Assembly: GCA_017462545.1 (NCBI GenBank)
Contig: JAFTQX010000039.1
Location: 1 to 46,256, forward strand
Length of the DNA: 46,256 nucleotides
DNA from: Clostridia bacterium
Lineage (GTDB): Bacteria; Bacillota; Clostridia; Oscillospirales; CAG-272
Direction of reading: 5' to 3'
Shown: piece after piece, positions 1-7,782 of the stretch
Layout of the letters: the number at the start of each line of letters is the position of its first letter
Position numbering within the stretch: position 1 is the first letter of the stretch
Notes under the pieces: model-generated
Told to the model about the DNA's origin: nothing
Databases searched by the model: none
What the model saw: only the letters and a program-made list of their open reading frames with translations
Position numbers and translations under genes: made by a program

Positions 1-282
1 GAGATGGACGTGCTTCCCTCCGCGATTTTCGTTGTAGATACCCGCAAGGAGCACATCGCTATTCTTGAGGCAAAGAAGCTGGGTATCCCGGTTATCGCTA
101 TCGTAGATACCAACTGCAGCCCCGAGGATGCTGACTATATCATTCCCGGCAACGATGACGCTATCCGCGCTATCAAGCTGATTGCCGGCACGCTGGCTGA
201 TGCCGTTATCGAGGCAAAGGGCGGCGAGCAGCTGACCGATGCCCCTGCTGAGGCAGAAGCCGAAGAGGCTGTAGAGGCATAA
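1..282 (+). CDS. rpsB: 30S ribosomal protein S2, C-terminal part (partial at 5' end)
   Basis: The reading frame is open from the first base, so the gene begins outside the window. The visible 93 residues contain the conserved S2 C-terminal region: VVDTRKEH, then [17 protein letters not shown], then a [13 protein letters not shown] segment. S2 binds the small ribosomal subunit near the head/platform and recruits S1 in many bacteria. The acidic, alanine-rich tail after about residue 80 ([12 protein letters not shown]) is a common extension in Bacillota. It is followed 41 bases downstream by tsf, the usual bacterial rpsB-tsf order. Identification is secure. Confidence 0.95.
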   Translation, partial: EMDVLPSAIFVVDTRKEHIAILEAKKLGIPVIAIVDTNCSPEDADYIIPGNDDAIRAIKLIAGTLADAVIEAKGGEQLTDAPAEAEAEEAVEA

Positions 283-323
283 TTTCCCGGGAAATTTGAA
301 AATACGATAAAGGAGAAAATAAA

Positions 324-1250
324 ATGGCAATTACCGCAAAAGATGTGGCTGAGCTGCGTAAGCAGACCGGCTCCGGTATGATGGATTGTAAGAACGCACT
401 CACCGAAGCAAACGGCAACTTTGCCGAGGCTATCAAGATTCTTCGTGAGAAGGGCATGGCTACTGCTGCTAAGAAGCAGAGCAGAATTGCTGCTGAGGGC
501 GTTGTTGCTGTATACACCGAGAATGGCGTAACCGCTATGGCTGAGGTAAACACCGAGACTGACTTTGCTGCAAAGGGTGATGCTTTCCAGGCCTTTGTAA
601 AGGACCTGCTGAAGACCATCGTTGCAAGCAAGCCCGCTACTGTTGAAGAGCTGATGACCAAGACTATGCCTGCCGGCAATTCGGTAGACGAGGCTCTGCA
701 GGAGATCAGCGGTGCTATTCTGCACGAGAAGGTAAGCATTCGTCGCTTTGTTGTGGTTGAGGGCGCTGTCAGCACCTATATCCACGGCGCAGGCGAGACC
801 GGCGTTGTTATCAGCTTTGAGGTTGCTCCCGCTGCTGTTGCAGAGACCGAGGCATTTGCCGCATTTGCAAAGAATGTTGCTCTGCAGGCTGCCGCTATTC
901 CTTCTCTGTACGTTGACCGCGCATCTGTTCCGCAGTCCGCTCTCGATGAGGAAATGGACATCCTCAAGAAGCAGATGGAGCAGGATCCCAAGTTTGCCGG
1001 CAAGCCCGCTAACGTCATCGAGGGCATTGTTAAGGGTAAGATGGGCAAGTACTTTGAGACCAATTGCCTGCTCGAGCAGGGCTATGTAAAGGACGATTCT
1101 CTCACCGTTGGCAAGTATGTTGCCGCTGCCGCTAAGGAGCTGGGTGCTGAGATCAAGGTCGTTTCTTTCGTTCGCTACGATAAGGGCGAGGGCATTGAGA
1201 AGAAGGAAGACGATCTTGCTGCAGAAGTGCAGAAGATGATCAACGGCTAA
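324..1250 (+). CDS. tsf: Translation elongation factor Ts
   Basis: EF-Ts (308 residues) exchanges GDP for GTP on EF-Tu during translation elongation in the cytoplasm. The N-terminal signature LRKQTGSGMMDCKNAL (residues 11-26) and the TETDFAAKGD core motif (about 77-86) are intact. The length fits the long form of the family with both core subdomains and the coiled-coil insertion. The start at 324 is preceded by an AAGGAGAAAA ribosome binding site. It is co-transcribed with rpsB and followed directly by a strong hairpin terminator. Confidence 0.97.
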   Translation: MAITAKDVAELRKQTGSGMMDCKNALTEANGNFAEAIKILREKGMATAAKKQSRIAAEGVVAVYTENGVTAMAEVNTETDFAAKGDAFQAFVKDLLKTIVASKPATVEELMTKTMPAGNSVDEALQEISGAILHEKVSIRRFVVVEGAVSTYIHGAGETGVVISFEVAPAAVAETEAFAAFAKNVALQAAAIPSLYVDRASVPQSALDEEMDILKKQMEQDPKFAGKPANVIEGIVKGKMGKYFETNCLLEQGYVKDDSLTVGKYVAAAAKELGAEIKVVSFVRYDKGEGIEKKEDDLAAEVQKMING

Positions 1251-1257
1251 TATGCCA

Positions 1258-1295
1258 TAAAAAAGAACCAAGCGATTGCGCTTGGTTCTTTTTTT
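1258..1295. terminator. Bidirectional intrinsic terminator after tsf
   Basis: A perfect stem AAGAACCAAGCG / CGCTTGGTTCTT with a four-base loop is flanked by an A-run on the left and a T-run on the right, so it can terminate both tsf (plus) and the convergent gene whose TAA lies at 1294-1296 (minus). Confidence 0.9.
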
Positions 1296-2988
1296 ACATT
1301 TCGCGGAACAGGAAATCCTTTGCACCGACGATAAAGCCGTCATGCCGGTAAGCATGATCAGAAAAATTGGCTACAACCTCATATCGGTCTCCAAAAACAG
1401 AACGCTGAATGAGCCGGTCGGATGTCAGAGCTGTAAAATCCGTCATTGGCAGAAGGGCAACCTTGCGGTGAACCGTGGAGATTTTTTGATAGCTTTCCAG
1501 AATATCGTCCTTCAGCCGATCAAAATTCTTGGCGTAAAAGGAGTATAGCGGCGGGCAACCGTACAGCACGGCAAACAGAATTTTGTCGCGAAGCAATGCG
1601 TGTGAGGAGTCGGTCGAATCTCCCCAGTAGGGAAATGCCATCATGGCATCATGGTAGCAAAGCTCCCATAGCGGAACGCGACAGGTGGGATCGATCATAT
1701 GTCGCTTGATGTGTGCTTCTTGTTCTGCATCGTATATGTGCGGGTGCTGCCTGCCGGAGTTCTTGTTGCGAAAATAAACGGGGCTGTGCATCCCCTCGGC
1801 GTATACCAAGTGGTTGATGATGCCATCAAAGCCGTCTTCCGTCCCGGTAATCAGCCCCATTTCCTCCAAGGCACGAAAACCGTCGTTTTTTGCTTTCAGG
1901 CATTGCTCCTCCGTGAGCGGGTGATCTTTGCTGTAGCAGGTAGTAAGCTTGGTGCCGAACACATCGAGAAAACGCCCCTTGTAAAACGGAAAGCGTTGCA
2001 GGATGGCGGGCACCTCCTCGCGGATGCGCTGCACGGCAACGGCAGGGCACAGGGTGTTTTGACTGTGCATGTTGCCGTCAAATCCCTTGATCGACCAGGC
2101 ACCGTACATGTCGCCATTCTCGTTGATCTGTACGCCATGTGGATAATCCTTCATGCGCCGTGCGGTATAATCACAGTTGCGGGCCCGGTTGCCGGGGATG
2201 ATCTTAAGCATATCCGGGTTCATGACATCATTGTAGTTGTCATATTGCGTGGTAAGATAGTTGTAGCGGGTATATAACGGTTCCGTCATGGGCGAGTCAC
2301 CTTCGAAAAAGATGCCAAACATGGCCCGATCAACGCCGCTACGGTAAAGCGCATCGGCTACCCTTAGCATGGCATCGCCTGTCAGCGGTGACAGGTCGGT
2401 GTCTCTTTCTGCATACATGACCTCGTCATAATGCTCACTCCAAACCCAAAAGATGCCACCGCCGATCAGCTTTTCAACGGCGGGGTTTCTTTTTATCTTG
2501 TCCGCAAGTGTGGCGACCTCCTCTTCCCGTGAATTCCGATAATAGTGGCACGCCTCTGCCAGCGTGTCAAAAATGGCATAGGTGACTTGTGTCTCCTTTT
2601 TCGTATGCATATGCAGCTGGTAAAGGCCGTTTTCGCGCCAAACGGTGTACCCGGCGTGTAAAGCGTTGTGCGGCATGATAAGGAGAAATTGATCATTTCG
2701 TTCGATGATGATCATGCACAGCGCACCCGGCCGGCTGTAAAAAGGGGCTTCAACGCGGTTTATGTCTCCCTCGCCTTGATCATACACGGCATCTGCCGTC
2801 AATGCCATTCCTTCATCAATCGGCAGCAGCAAGCGATCTTTCGGCTGAATGACGGGTGTGGGGATGCGACCTGCGGTGGTCAAGACTCCGTGCCCGTTCT
2901 CCTGGCGTGGGAGGCGATCACTGTCAAAGATAAAAGAAACTGAATCGGTCGACATAGAAAAGCCGGTTTCGCTTGATAATATTTTCAT
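1294..2988 (-). CDS. Putative glycoside hydrolase, GH101/GH129-like or DUF5696-like
   Basis: A 564-residue protein without signal peptide, so probably cytoplasmic. I do not recognise it with certainty. The region FLDVFGT (Asp at residue 342), a HPLT motif about 13 residues later, and GTEDG (Glu at 384) resemble the spaced Asp/Glu pair of retaining alpha-glycosidases of the GH101/GH129 type and of DUF5696 proteins. This assignment is inference. The start at 2988 is chosen because AGGAG lies 8-12 bases upstream; a longer reading frame to 3126 would run through the promoter. The divergent AraC gene at 3114 and the sugar dehydrogenase and isomerase genes nearby suggest a role in breaking down a host or plant glycan. 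Confidence 0.55.
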   Translation of the reverse strand: MKILSSETGFSMSTDSVSFIFDSDRLPRQENGHGVLTTAGRIPTPVIQPKDRLLLPIDEGMALTADAVYDQGEGDINRVEAPFYSRPGALCMIIIERNDQFLLIMPHNALHAGYTVWRENGLYQLHMHTKKETQVTYAIFDTLAEACHYYRNSREEEVATLADKIKRNPAVEKLIGGGIFWVWSEHYDEVMYAERDTDLSPLTGDAMLRVADALYRSGVDRAMFGIFFEGDSPMTEPLYTRYNYLTTQYDNYNDVMNPDMLKIIPGNRARNCDYTARRMKDYPHGVQINENGDMYGAWSIKGFDGNMHSQNTLCPAVAVQRIREEVPAILQRFPFYKGRFLDVFGTKLTTCYSKDHPLTEEQCLKAKNDGFRALEEMGLITGTEDGFDGIINHLVYAEGMHSPVYFRNKNSGRQHPHIYDAEQEAHIKRHMIDPTCRVPLWELCYHDAMMAFPYWGDSTDSSHALLRDKILFAVLYGCPPLYSFYAKNFDRLKDDILESYQKISTVHRKVALLPMTDFTALTSDRLIQRSVFGDRYEVVANFSDHAYRHDGFIVGAKDFLFREM

Positions 2989-3015
2989 GGCAAGACTCCT
3001 TTTTGGATTGGTTAT

Positions 3016-3044
3016 ATTATAGCATTGTGAAGGCAAAAAAACAA
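3016..3044 (-). promoter_or_regulatory. Sigma-A promoter for the glycosidase-like gene
   Basis: On the minus strand, TTGTTT (3039-3044) and TATAAT (3016-3021) are separated by exactly 17 bases, with the start codon 27 bases downstream. It lies in the short divergent region shared with the AraC gene, so the regulator probably acts here. Confidence 0.6.
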
Positions 3045-3113
3045 AGACGGATTTTTGACGGAGATATGGACATTTTTGACTTTTTATATTATAATAGAAA
3101 AAGGAGGTGTGTG

Positions 3114-3914
3114 ATGGATAAGACATTGTTTGAAAAGCATACCAATAGCGCTTCCATAGAGCTTGGCATGTACTATTGCGGCAAGCGGGTCGCCACCAAA
3201 AACCATGTATACGGGCCGCAGATCCGCTTGCATTTTTTGTTGGTATTGGTGGAGAAGGGGAGTGCTGTCCTGTATCGAAACGGTCAAGAGATCGCTTTTG
3301 GTGAACGGGATCTTTTTGTGATGTTTCCCGGTGAGAGGATCTATTATCGCGCCTTGACGGATTGGTCTATCCATTGGATCGGTGTAGACGGACCATGCCT
3401 GGAGACTTTCTTTGAAACGCTTGCGGTCACGCGGGAGCATCCTGTTTATCACCCCGCAGCATACGAGGAGCTGCTTTCGGCCATGCATGCATTGTATGAA
3501 TTACCGCAGGATGATGCTATGCGCACGGTTTTTTGCTGCCAGTCCTTGCTTTGCAGCTTTTTTTCCGCACTTGCGGAGGGGGCCGTGTCCAAGAAAGAGG
3601 CAGATCCCGTTGCAACTGCCTTGAGCAGGATGCAGTATCATTATGCGGACGAGTGGAATATCAATCGTCTTGCCGGTGACCTCTTTTTGGATGCCGCTTA
3701 TTTTTCCCGTTTGTTTCGCCGGCGGATCGGCTGCTCACCAAAGCAATATATTTTGCGCCTGCGAATGGAAAAGGCAAAGGAGCTGCTTCGTACAACGAAT
3801 TTTTCGATACAAGAGATCGCTGCTGCCGTCGGTTTTTCGGATCCACTTTATTTTTCCAGAGTGTTTCGTGCGTATGAGGGAAAAGCTCCTGCTTTGTATA
3901 GAAAAGAAGAATAG
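3114..3914 (+). CDS. AraC-family transcriptional regulator
   Basis: A 266-residue DNA-binding regulator. Residues about 20-100 form a cupin-like sensing domain (FLLVLVEKGSAVLYRNGQ, then FPGERIYYR), expected to bind a sugar or similar ligand. Residues about 170-266 hold the two helix-turn-helix motifs typical of AraC proteins (YFSRLFRRRIGCSPKQY, then IQEIAAAVGFSDPLYFSRVF). The start at 3114 follows an AAGGAGG site at 3101-3107; the frame is open further upstream to 2973 but has no ribosome binding site there. It is divergent from the glycosidase-like gene, its likely target. It is the only clear gene in the window that ends in TAG. Confidence 0.9.
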   Translation: MDKTLFEKHTNSASIELGMYYCGKRVATKNHVYGPQIRLHFLLVLVEKGSAVLYRNGQEIAFGERDLFVMFPGERIYYRALTDWSIHWIGVDGPCLETFFETLAVTREHPVYHPAAYEELLSAMHALYELPQDDAMRTVFCCQSLLCSFFSALAEGAVSKKEADPVATALSRMQYHYADEWNINRLAGDLFLDAAYFSRLFRRRIGCSPKQYILRLRMEKAKELLRTTNFSIQEIAAAVGFSDPLYFSRVFRAYEGKAPALYRKEE

Positions 3915-4110
3915 CAGGAAGCGGTTCGCTTTTTCGGCTTCTCTGTACATGTGGAAATTCTCAACATCAATACAGATCGCCTCTTTGAAATAGGTGAGCC
4001 CCTTTTCCGATAGGGAAAGCGGTCTGTCCTCGACCGTGTGTAAAATAGCGGAATCCGATTCAAAGGAAATGATCTTCACCCGCACGTCCTGCAGGGCAGC
4101 ACCAACGTGC
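3912..4110 (-). pseudogene. Possible fragment of an unidentified gene, antisense
   Basis: Between the AraC gene and the damaged dehydrogenase gene, the minus strand reads as protein-like sequence (for example DVRVKIISFESDSAILHTVE, then LSEKGLTYFKEAICIDVE) without a start codon, ribosome binding site or its own stop before it runs into the AraC gene. The amino acid make-up looks like a real cytoplasmic protein and not like an antisense shadow, because no plus-strand gene lies opposite it. I do not recognise the family. It may be the remains of a gene cut by a rearrangement. Confidence 0.3.
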
Positions 4111-5012
4111 ACAGCGAACGGCGGATAAAGGTAGAGAGAGTGGAGATCGTTGGTGTGTGCGATATCATCCGTGGGCATGCTGAGGCAGTAGCCGAGGTGC
4201 TCGACCACCCCTTTATTACGACAGACCGGCGTGAGCTTACCGATAAGGTGGATGCCGTGCTGATCGTCCTGCCGCACTACCCGGGCATCAGGAAGCTGAA
4301 GGAGCTGCTCGATTCCGGCGAATACGGTCGGATCATGCAAATGTCGGTTTGGACAGAGCAGCTGACAAAGCACGAGGAAACGGAGTGGCTTTGCACCGCA
4401 CGGCTTGGCGGCGGGCAGCTTTTCAGCCACGGCTGCCACTATATTGATGCCATGCTTCGTATACTTGGTAAGCCTGTCAAGGGCTTTCACGTCGGTACGC
4501 GTGTGGGTACACCTTGGCTGATGCGAGAGGGAACCAGCGCGCTTGTGCTGTCCTTTGAAAAAGGTGCCCTTGGTTACCACGGTGCCACCTGGGGGGCGCG
4601 CGGTACCAAAATGGGCTATGATTGGCAGATCATGACCGAGCGTGGCCTGTTGGAGCTTGATCGCTATAACGGTGAACGGATCCGCTTCTATGACGGCATT
4701 GCCAATCACGTGCCGGGCGTCACCGAAACCAGATCCTCCCGCGTCATTTGGGAAAGAGATGACGGCACGGCCGTAACAAAGGACACCTATTTTGAGATCG
4801 ATCACTTTGCTGATTGCGTGCTGAACGGCAAAAAGCCGATCACCGATGGCGAGACGGCGCTTAAGAGCCTGCAGCTCATTTGGGCACTTTATGATGGTGA
4901 GAAAAACAACTACGTGCCCGACCTGAGCCAATTTGACCTCGGAGAAGAGAACCACGAAAATTACAGAAGCTACATCAAGGAAATGAACGAAAAGACCCAA
5001 AAGTGCAAATAA
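4107..5012 (+). pseudogene. Gfo/Idh/MocA-family oxidoreductase, 5'-truncated and internally deleted
   Basis: The C-terminal half is a normal Gfo/Idh/MocA substrate domain (GGGQLFSHGCHYIDAMLRILG, residues about 100-120; later ERGLLELDRYNGE). The N-terminal half is damaged. The first strand with the dinucleotide-binding GxGxxG is absent: recognisable homology starts at VEIVGVCDI, and the only nearby start is a GTG at 4107 with no ribosome binding site. After DAVLIVLPHY the sequence jumps straight to PGIRKLKELLDSGEYG, omitting about 50 residues that normally contain the catalytic Lys of the EKP motif. It is therefore unlikely to encode an active enzyme. Its 3' end is followed by a strong terminator. 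Confidence 0.75.
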
Positions 5013-5015
5013 AGC

Positions 5016-5055
5016 TAAAAAAGGAACAGCCGCTGCAGCGGCTGTTCCTTTTTTT
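5016..5055. terminator. Bidirectional intrinsic terminator
   Basis: A perfect palindrome: AAAAAGGAACAGCCGCTG on the left and its exact complement on the right, with A-run and T-run flanks. It serves the plus-strand pseudogene and the convergent minus-strand AraC gene, whose stop codon (5054-5056) overlaps the T-run. Confidence 0.9.
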
Positions 5056-5821
5056 AGCGATTGTGCGCTCGGCGGTATTCCCGCGGTGTACGACCGCAGG
5101 CCTCGCGAAAGCGCTTGGCAAAATAACTGGGGCTTTGAAAGCCGCACAGGCGGCCAATCTCCTCCACCGAATCACCGGAATACCGCAAAAATTGCTTGGC
5201 CTTGGCGATGCGAATGCGGCAAAGGTCTGCCATGACGCTGCAGTTATATTCGATCTGATAGCGGCGGCAGAGCGCGTAGCGGTCAAGGCCGGCGATGGCG
5301 GCTATGTCATCCAGTGACAGCGGGTCGGCATAGTGGCTCTCCAGATATTGACGCACACGGTGCATGGTAGATGCACGCTCGGAAAAGATCACATCCAGCA
5401 GCTCGGCTGCCAGCGCGTAGCCCTTGCCGGAGCGCGCGACGATCGAGGTCGTGTGCGTCAGCTCCCGCATCAGTCCTTCGTTTGCCTCGTTGAGCCAGGC
5501 AGGGACGTGAAAGGTGAAATAGTCACCCGCCTCGCAAAAATCCAGCAAGCCATCCGCGCCGGTAAAAGTGAGCCACATGGTTTGCAGATCCTCTCCCTCG
5601 TAGCTGTGCGGCACGCCTGCGCGGATAAAGGCACCTTCGTCTACGCCCAGCGTGTAGTGCTCGTCGCGCAGGCGAAAGCTCCCACACCCGTGACGTACCC
5701 ATATAAATTGATGAAAGCTGTTGCCATCCGGCCTTGAAAGTGGCTTTTGCCGCGCCGTGCCGACTGTATTGAGCACAAAGGGAAGTTGCTTTCTTGCCTC
5801 GCGATTGATCTCCGCAAACAT
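5054..5821 (-). CDS. AraC-family transcriptional regulator
   Basis: A 255-residue regulator. The N-terminal cupin-like domain (FHQFIWVRHGCGSFRLRDEH, then IRAGVPHSYEG) should bind the effector. The C-terminal AraC domain (about 160-250) has both helix-turn-helix motifs, LDDIAAIAGLDRYALCRRYQ and VEEIGRLCGFQSPSYFAKRF. The start at 5821 is chosen for the AGAGGA site just upstream; an in-frame ATG exists at 5842. It is divergent from the dehydrogenase gene at 5966, its likely target. Direct repeats in the shared intergenic region may be its operators. Confidence 0.9.
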   Translation of the reverse strand: MFAEINREARKQLPFVLNTVGTARQKPLSRPDGNSFHQFIWVRHGCGSFRLRDEHYTLGVDEGAFIRAGVPHSYEGEDLQTMWLTFTGADGLLDFCEAGDYFTFHVPAWLNEANEGLMRELTHTTSIVARSGKGYALAAELLDVIFSERASTMHRVRQYLESHYADPLSLDDIAAIAGLDRYALCRRYQIEYNCSVMADLCRIRIAKAKQFLRYSGDSVEEIGRLCGFQSPSYFAKRFREACGRTPREYRRAHNR

Positions 5822-5837
5822 AGTATCCTCTCTGTAT

Positions 5838-5906
5838 TGCAATATCGTTATAGTTTTTGCAAAATATTGTCATTGACATTCTGCAAACGATGCAATATAA
5901 TTATAG
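5838..5906. promoter_or_regulatory. Direct-repeat operator candidates for the AraC regulator
   Basis: The pattern TGCAATAT-NN-TTATAG occurs at 5838-5853 and again at 5891-5906, 53 bases apart (about five helical turns). A further TGCAAAATAT lies between them at 5858-5867. The downstream copy overlaps the -10 box of the dehydrogenase promoter; the upstream copy lies close to the start of the regulator gene. Regulator assignment is inference. Confidence 0.5.
5873..5901 (+). promoter_or_regulatory. Consensus sigma-A promoter for the dehydrogenase-isomerase operon
   Basis: TTGACA (5873-5878) and TATAAT (5896-5901) match the consensus perfectly with a 17-base spacer. A promoter this strong normally needs a repressor to be controlled, which fits the candidate operator lying over its -10 box. 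Confidence 0.85.
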
Positions 5907-5965
5907 CGAAAGGGGCGAAAAAGTCAAGCCCTAACAGAAAAATAACAACAAAGGGAGATGTTTTT

Positions 5966-6967
5966 ATGGAAAAGATCAGAGTTGGCTTTATTGGTTGCGG
6001 CGGTCGTGCCGGCGCACATATGTCCTCCTTTTTGGAGATGACGGACGAGGTCGAGGTCGTTGCTGTGGCAGACCCGGTTGAGGAACGCCGCCTTGCCGCT
6101 GCCGAGAAATTTGGCTGTAAGCGTATTTATAAGGATCACACCGAGCTGTATGATCACGAGAGCAAGGAAACGCTGGACGCGCTCATCATCGCCATCGAGC
6201 CGACCGCGCATACCGATACCGAGACGCGCGCCATCGAAAAGGGCATCCCGTTCCTGATCGAAAAGCCTGTACATATCGACCTTGAAAAAGCCGAGGAGAT
6301 CGGCAAAAAGATCGAAGAGACCGGTCTCATTACTGCTGTCGGCTTCCAAGACCGTTATCTTGATCTGATGGATATCATTAAGGAAGAGCTGCCGAAGCAC
6401 AAGACCGGCGGCCTTGTTTACGGCGCGTGGGTCGGCGGCATTCCCGGCGTATGGTGGTGGCAGAAGAAGAGCACCTGCGGCGGCCAGCTCGTTGAACAAA
6501 ACATTCACCTCGTAGACGGCCTGCGTTATCTGTACGGCGAGCCTCTTTCCGTATACGCCACCTGCTCTCGCGGCATCGTTCGTCCCGGCGTAGATGCAAA
6601 GGAAGAATATGATACCGACGACCATTCCACCGCCGTCATCCGTTTTTCGAACAATGTGACCGCTACGCTGGTCAGCGGCTGCTATTCTCGCGGCGTTCGT
6701 CCGCGCTGTGGTCTGTACATCACGTTGGATGATATGGTGCTGGATTACCGTCTGCGCAACAACCTCATCATTTCTACGCCCGATGGCGAAAAGGACATTC
6801 CGCGCGGTGTCAACCAGACCCTCCTCTTGGATAAGGCCTTCATTGCTGCCGTTCGCACCGGCGATCGCAGCCTGATTCGTTCCGATTATGCCGATTCGCT
6901 CAAGTCCCACCGTCTTGCCTTTGCCGCCAATAAGTCAATGGAGACCGGCGAGGTCATCTACTTCTGA
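5966..6967 (+). CDS. Gfo/Idh/MocA-family NAD(P)-dependent oxidoreductase
   Basis: A 333-residue cytoplasmic dehydrogenase of the family that oxidises sugars, inositols or their derivatives. The Rossmann motif GFIGCGGRAG is at residues 7-16, and the catalytic Lys of the EKP motif is Lys100. The substrate domain shows GGQLVEQNIHLVDGLRYLYG, in which His of the usual catalytic position is present. The start follows a GGGAGA site. It is followed 13 bases later by a TIM-barrel isomerase gene and transcribed from a consensus promoter divergent from an AraC gene. The exact substrate cannot be told from sequence. Confidence 0.88.
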   Translation: MEKIRVGFIGCGGRAGAHMSSFLEMTDEVEVVAVADPVEERRLAAAEKFGCKRIYKDHTELYDHESKETLDALIIAIEPTAHTDTETRAIEKGIPFLIEKPVHIDLEKAEEIGKKIEETGLITAVGFQDRYLDLMDIIKEELPKHKTGGLVYGAWVGGIPGVWWWQKKSTCGGQLVEQNIHLVDGLRYLYGEPLSVYATCSRGIVRPGVDAKEEYDTDDHSTAVIRFSNNVTATLVSGCYSRGVRPRCGLYITLDDMVLDYRLRNNLIISTPDGEKDIPRGVNQTLLLDKAFIAAVRTGDRSLIRSDYADSLKSHRLAFAANKSMETGEVIYF

Positions 6968-6980
6968 AAGGAGACTCCCT

Positions 6981-7739
6981 ATGAGACTTTGTGTACCGAT
7001 CCCGTGCTTTTATAAAAATGTGGATTTTCAGACGGCCATCCGCCGCGCCGCTGCTCTCGGCTTTGATGCCATTGAGACCTACGCGTGGAAGAACCTGGAT
7101 TTTGACGCCGTTCGCGCCGCGCTGGACGAGACAGGTGTTGAGTTTGTCAGCATGTGCACCACCGAGTTCCGTATGACCGATCCCTCCTTCCGCCGCGATT
7201 GGCTGGCCGGCTTGAAGGAGACCTGTGAGGCCGCGAACAAGCTGGGCGTAAAACGCCTCATCACCCAGGTTGGCCCCGATACCGGCGCGCCGCGCACCGA
7301 GCAGCATGCCGCGATCGTCAAGACGCTCAACGAGGCAAAGCCGATTCTCGATGCCTCCGGCGTTACCATCATGCTGGAGCCGCTGAACGTGCTCGTCAAC
7401 CATCCCGGGTACTATTTGGTGACAGCGGGAGAGGGCTTTGACATCGTGCGCGAGGTGGATCACCCGCTGGTGAAGATCGTTTACGATATCTATCATCAGC
7501 AGGTCTCCGAGGGGAACATTATCCCCAGCGTGACCAAAAACCTCGATTGTATCGCCCATCTGCACAGCGCCGGTCACCCCGGCAGACATGAGCTGCAGTA
7601 TGGCGAGAGCGATTACAAGGTGATCTTCAATGCCATTGACAAGGCCGGCTATACCGGTGCCTGCGGCCTCGAATACGGCCCGCTGCTCGAGCCGGAGGAA
7701 AGCCTACGCGAGGCACGCCGCATTTACCTCGGCGAATAA
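6981..7739 (+). CDS. Sugar isomerase/epimerase, hydroxypyruvate isomerase-like TIM barrel
   Basis: A 252-residue member of the xylose isomerase-like TIM-barrel superfamily. Likely metal ligands sit in MLEPLN (Glu), in YDIYHQQ (Asp/His) and in the HSAGHPGRHE motif, which is typical of hydroxypyruvate isomerase and related epimerases. The start at 6981 has AAAGGAGA just upstream. It is translationally close to the Gfo/Idh/MocA gene; such pairs commonly oxidise and isomerise sugars or inositols. Substrate unknown. Confidence 0.85.
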   Translation: MRLCVPIPCFYKNVDFQTAIRRAAALGFDAIETYAWKNLDFDAVRAALDETGVEFVSMCTTEFRMTDPSFRRDWLAGLKETCEAANKLGVKRLITQVGPDTGAPRTEQHAAIVKTLNEAKPILDASGVTIMLEPLNVLVNHPGYYLVTAGEGFDIVREVDHPLVKIVYDIYHQQVSEGNIIPSVTKNLDCIAHLHSAGHPGRHELQYGESDYKVIFNAIDKAGYTGACGLEYGPLLEPEESLREARRIYLGE

Positions 7740-7750
7740 GAAAAAGCAAC

Positions 7751-7780
7751 AAAAAACGCCATCCTCGGATGGCGTTTTTA
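7751..7780. terminator. Bidirectional intrinsic terminator
   Basis: Stem AACGCCATCC / GGATGGCGTT with a two-base loop gap, A-run before and T-run after, lying between the convergent isomerase gene and lgt. Confidence 0.9.
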
Positions 7781-7782
7781 TG

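Noticed and set aside
3076..3095. TTGACT and TATAAT before the AraC gene as a promoter
   Set aside because: The spacer is only eight bases; an upstream TTGACG is 29 bases from the -10 box. A TATAAT is present, but no properly spaced -35 box could be assigned.
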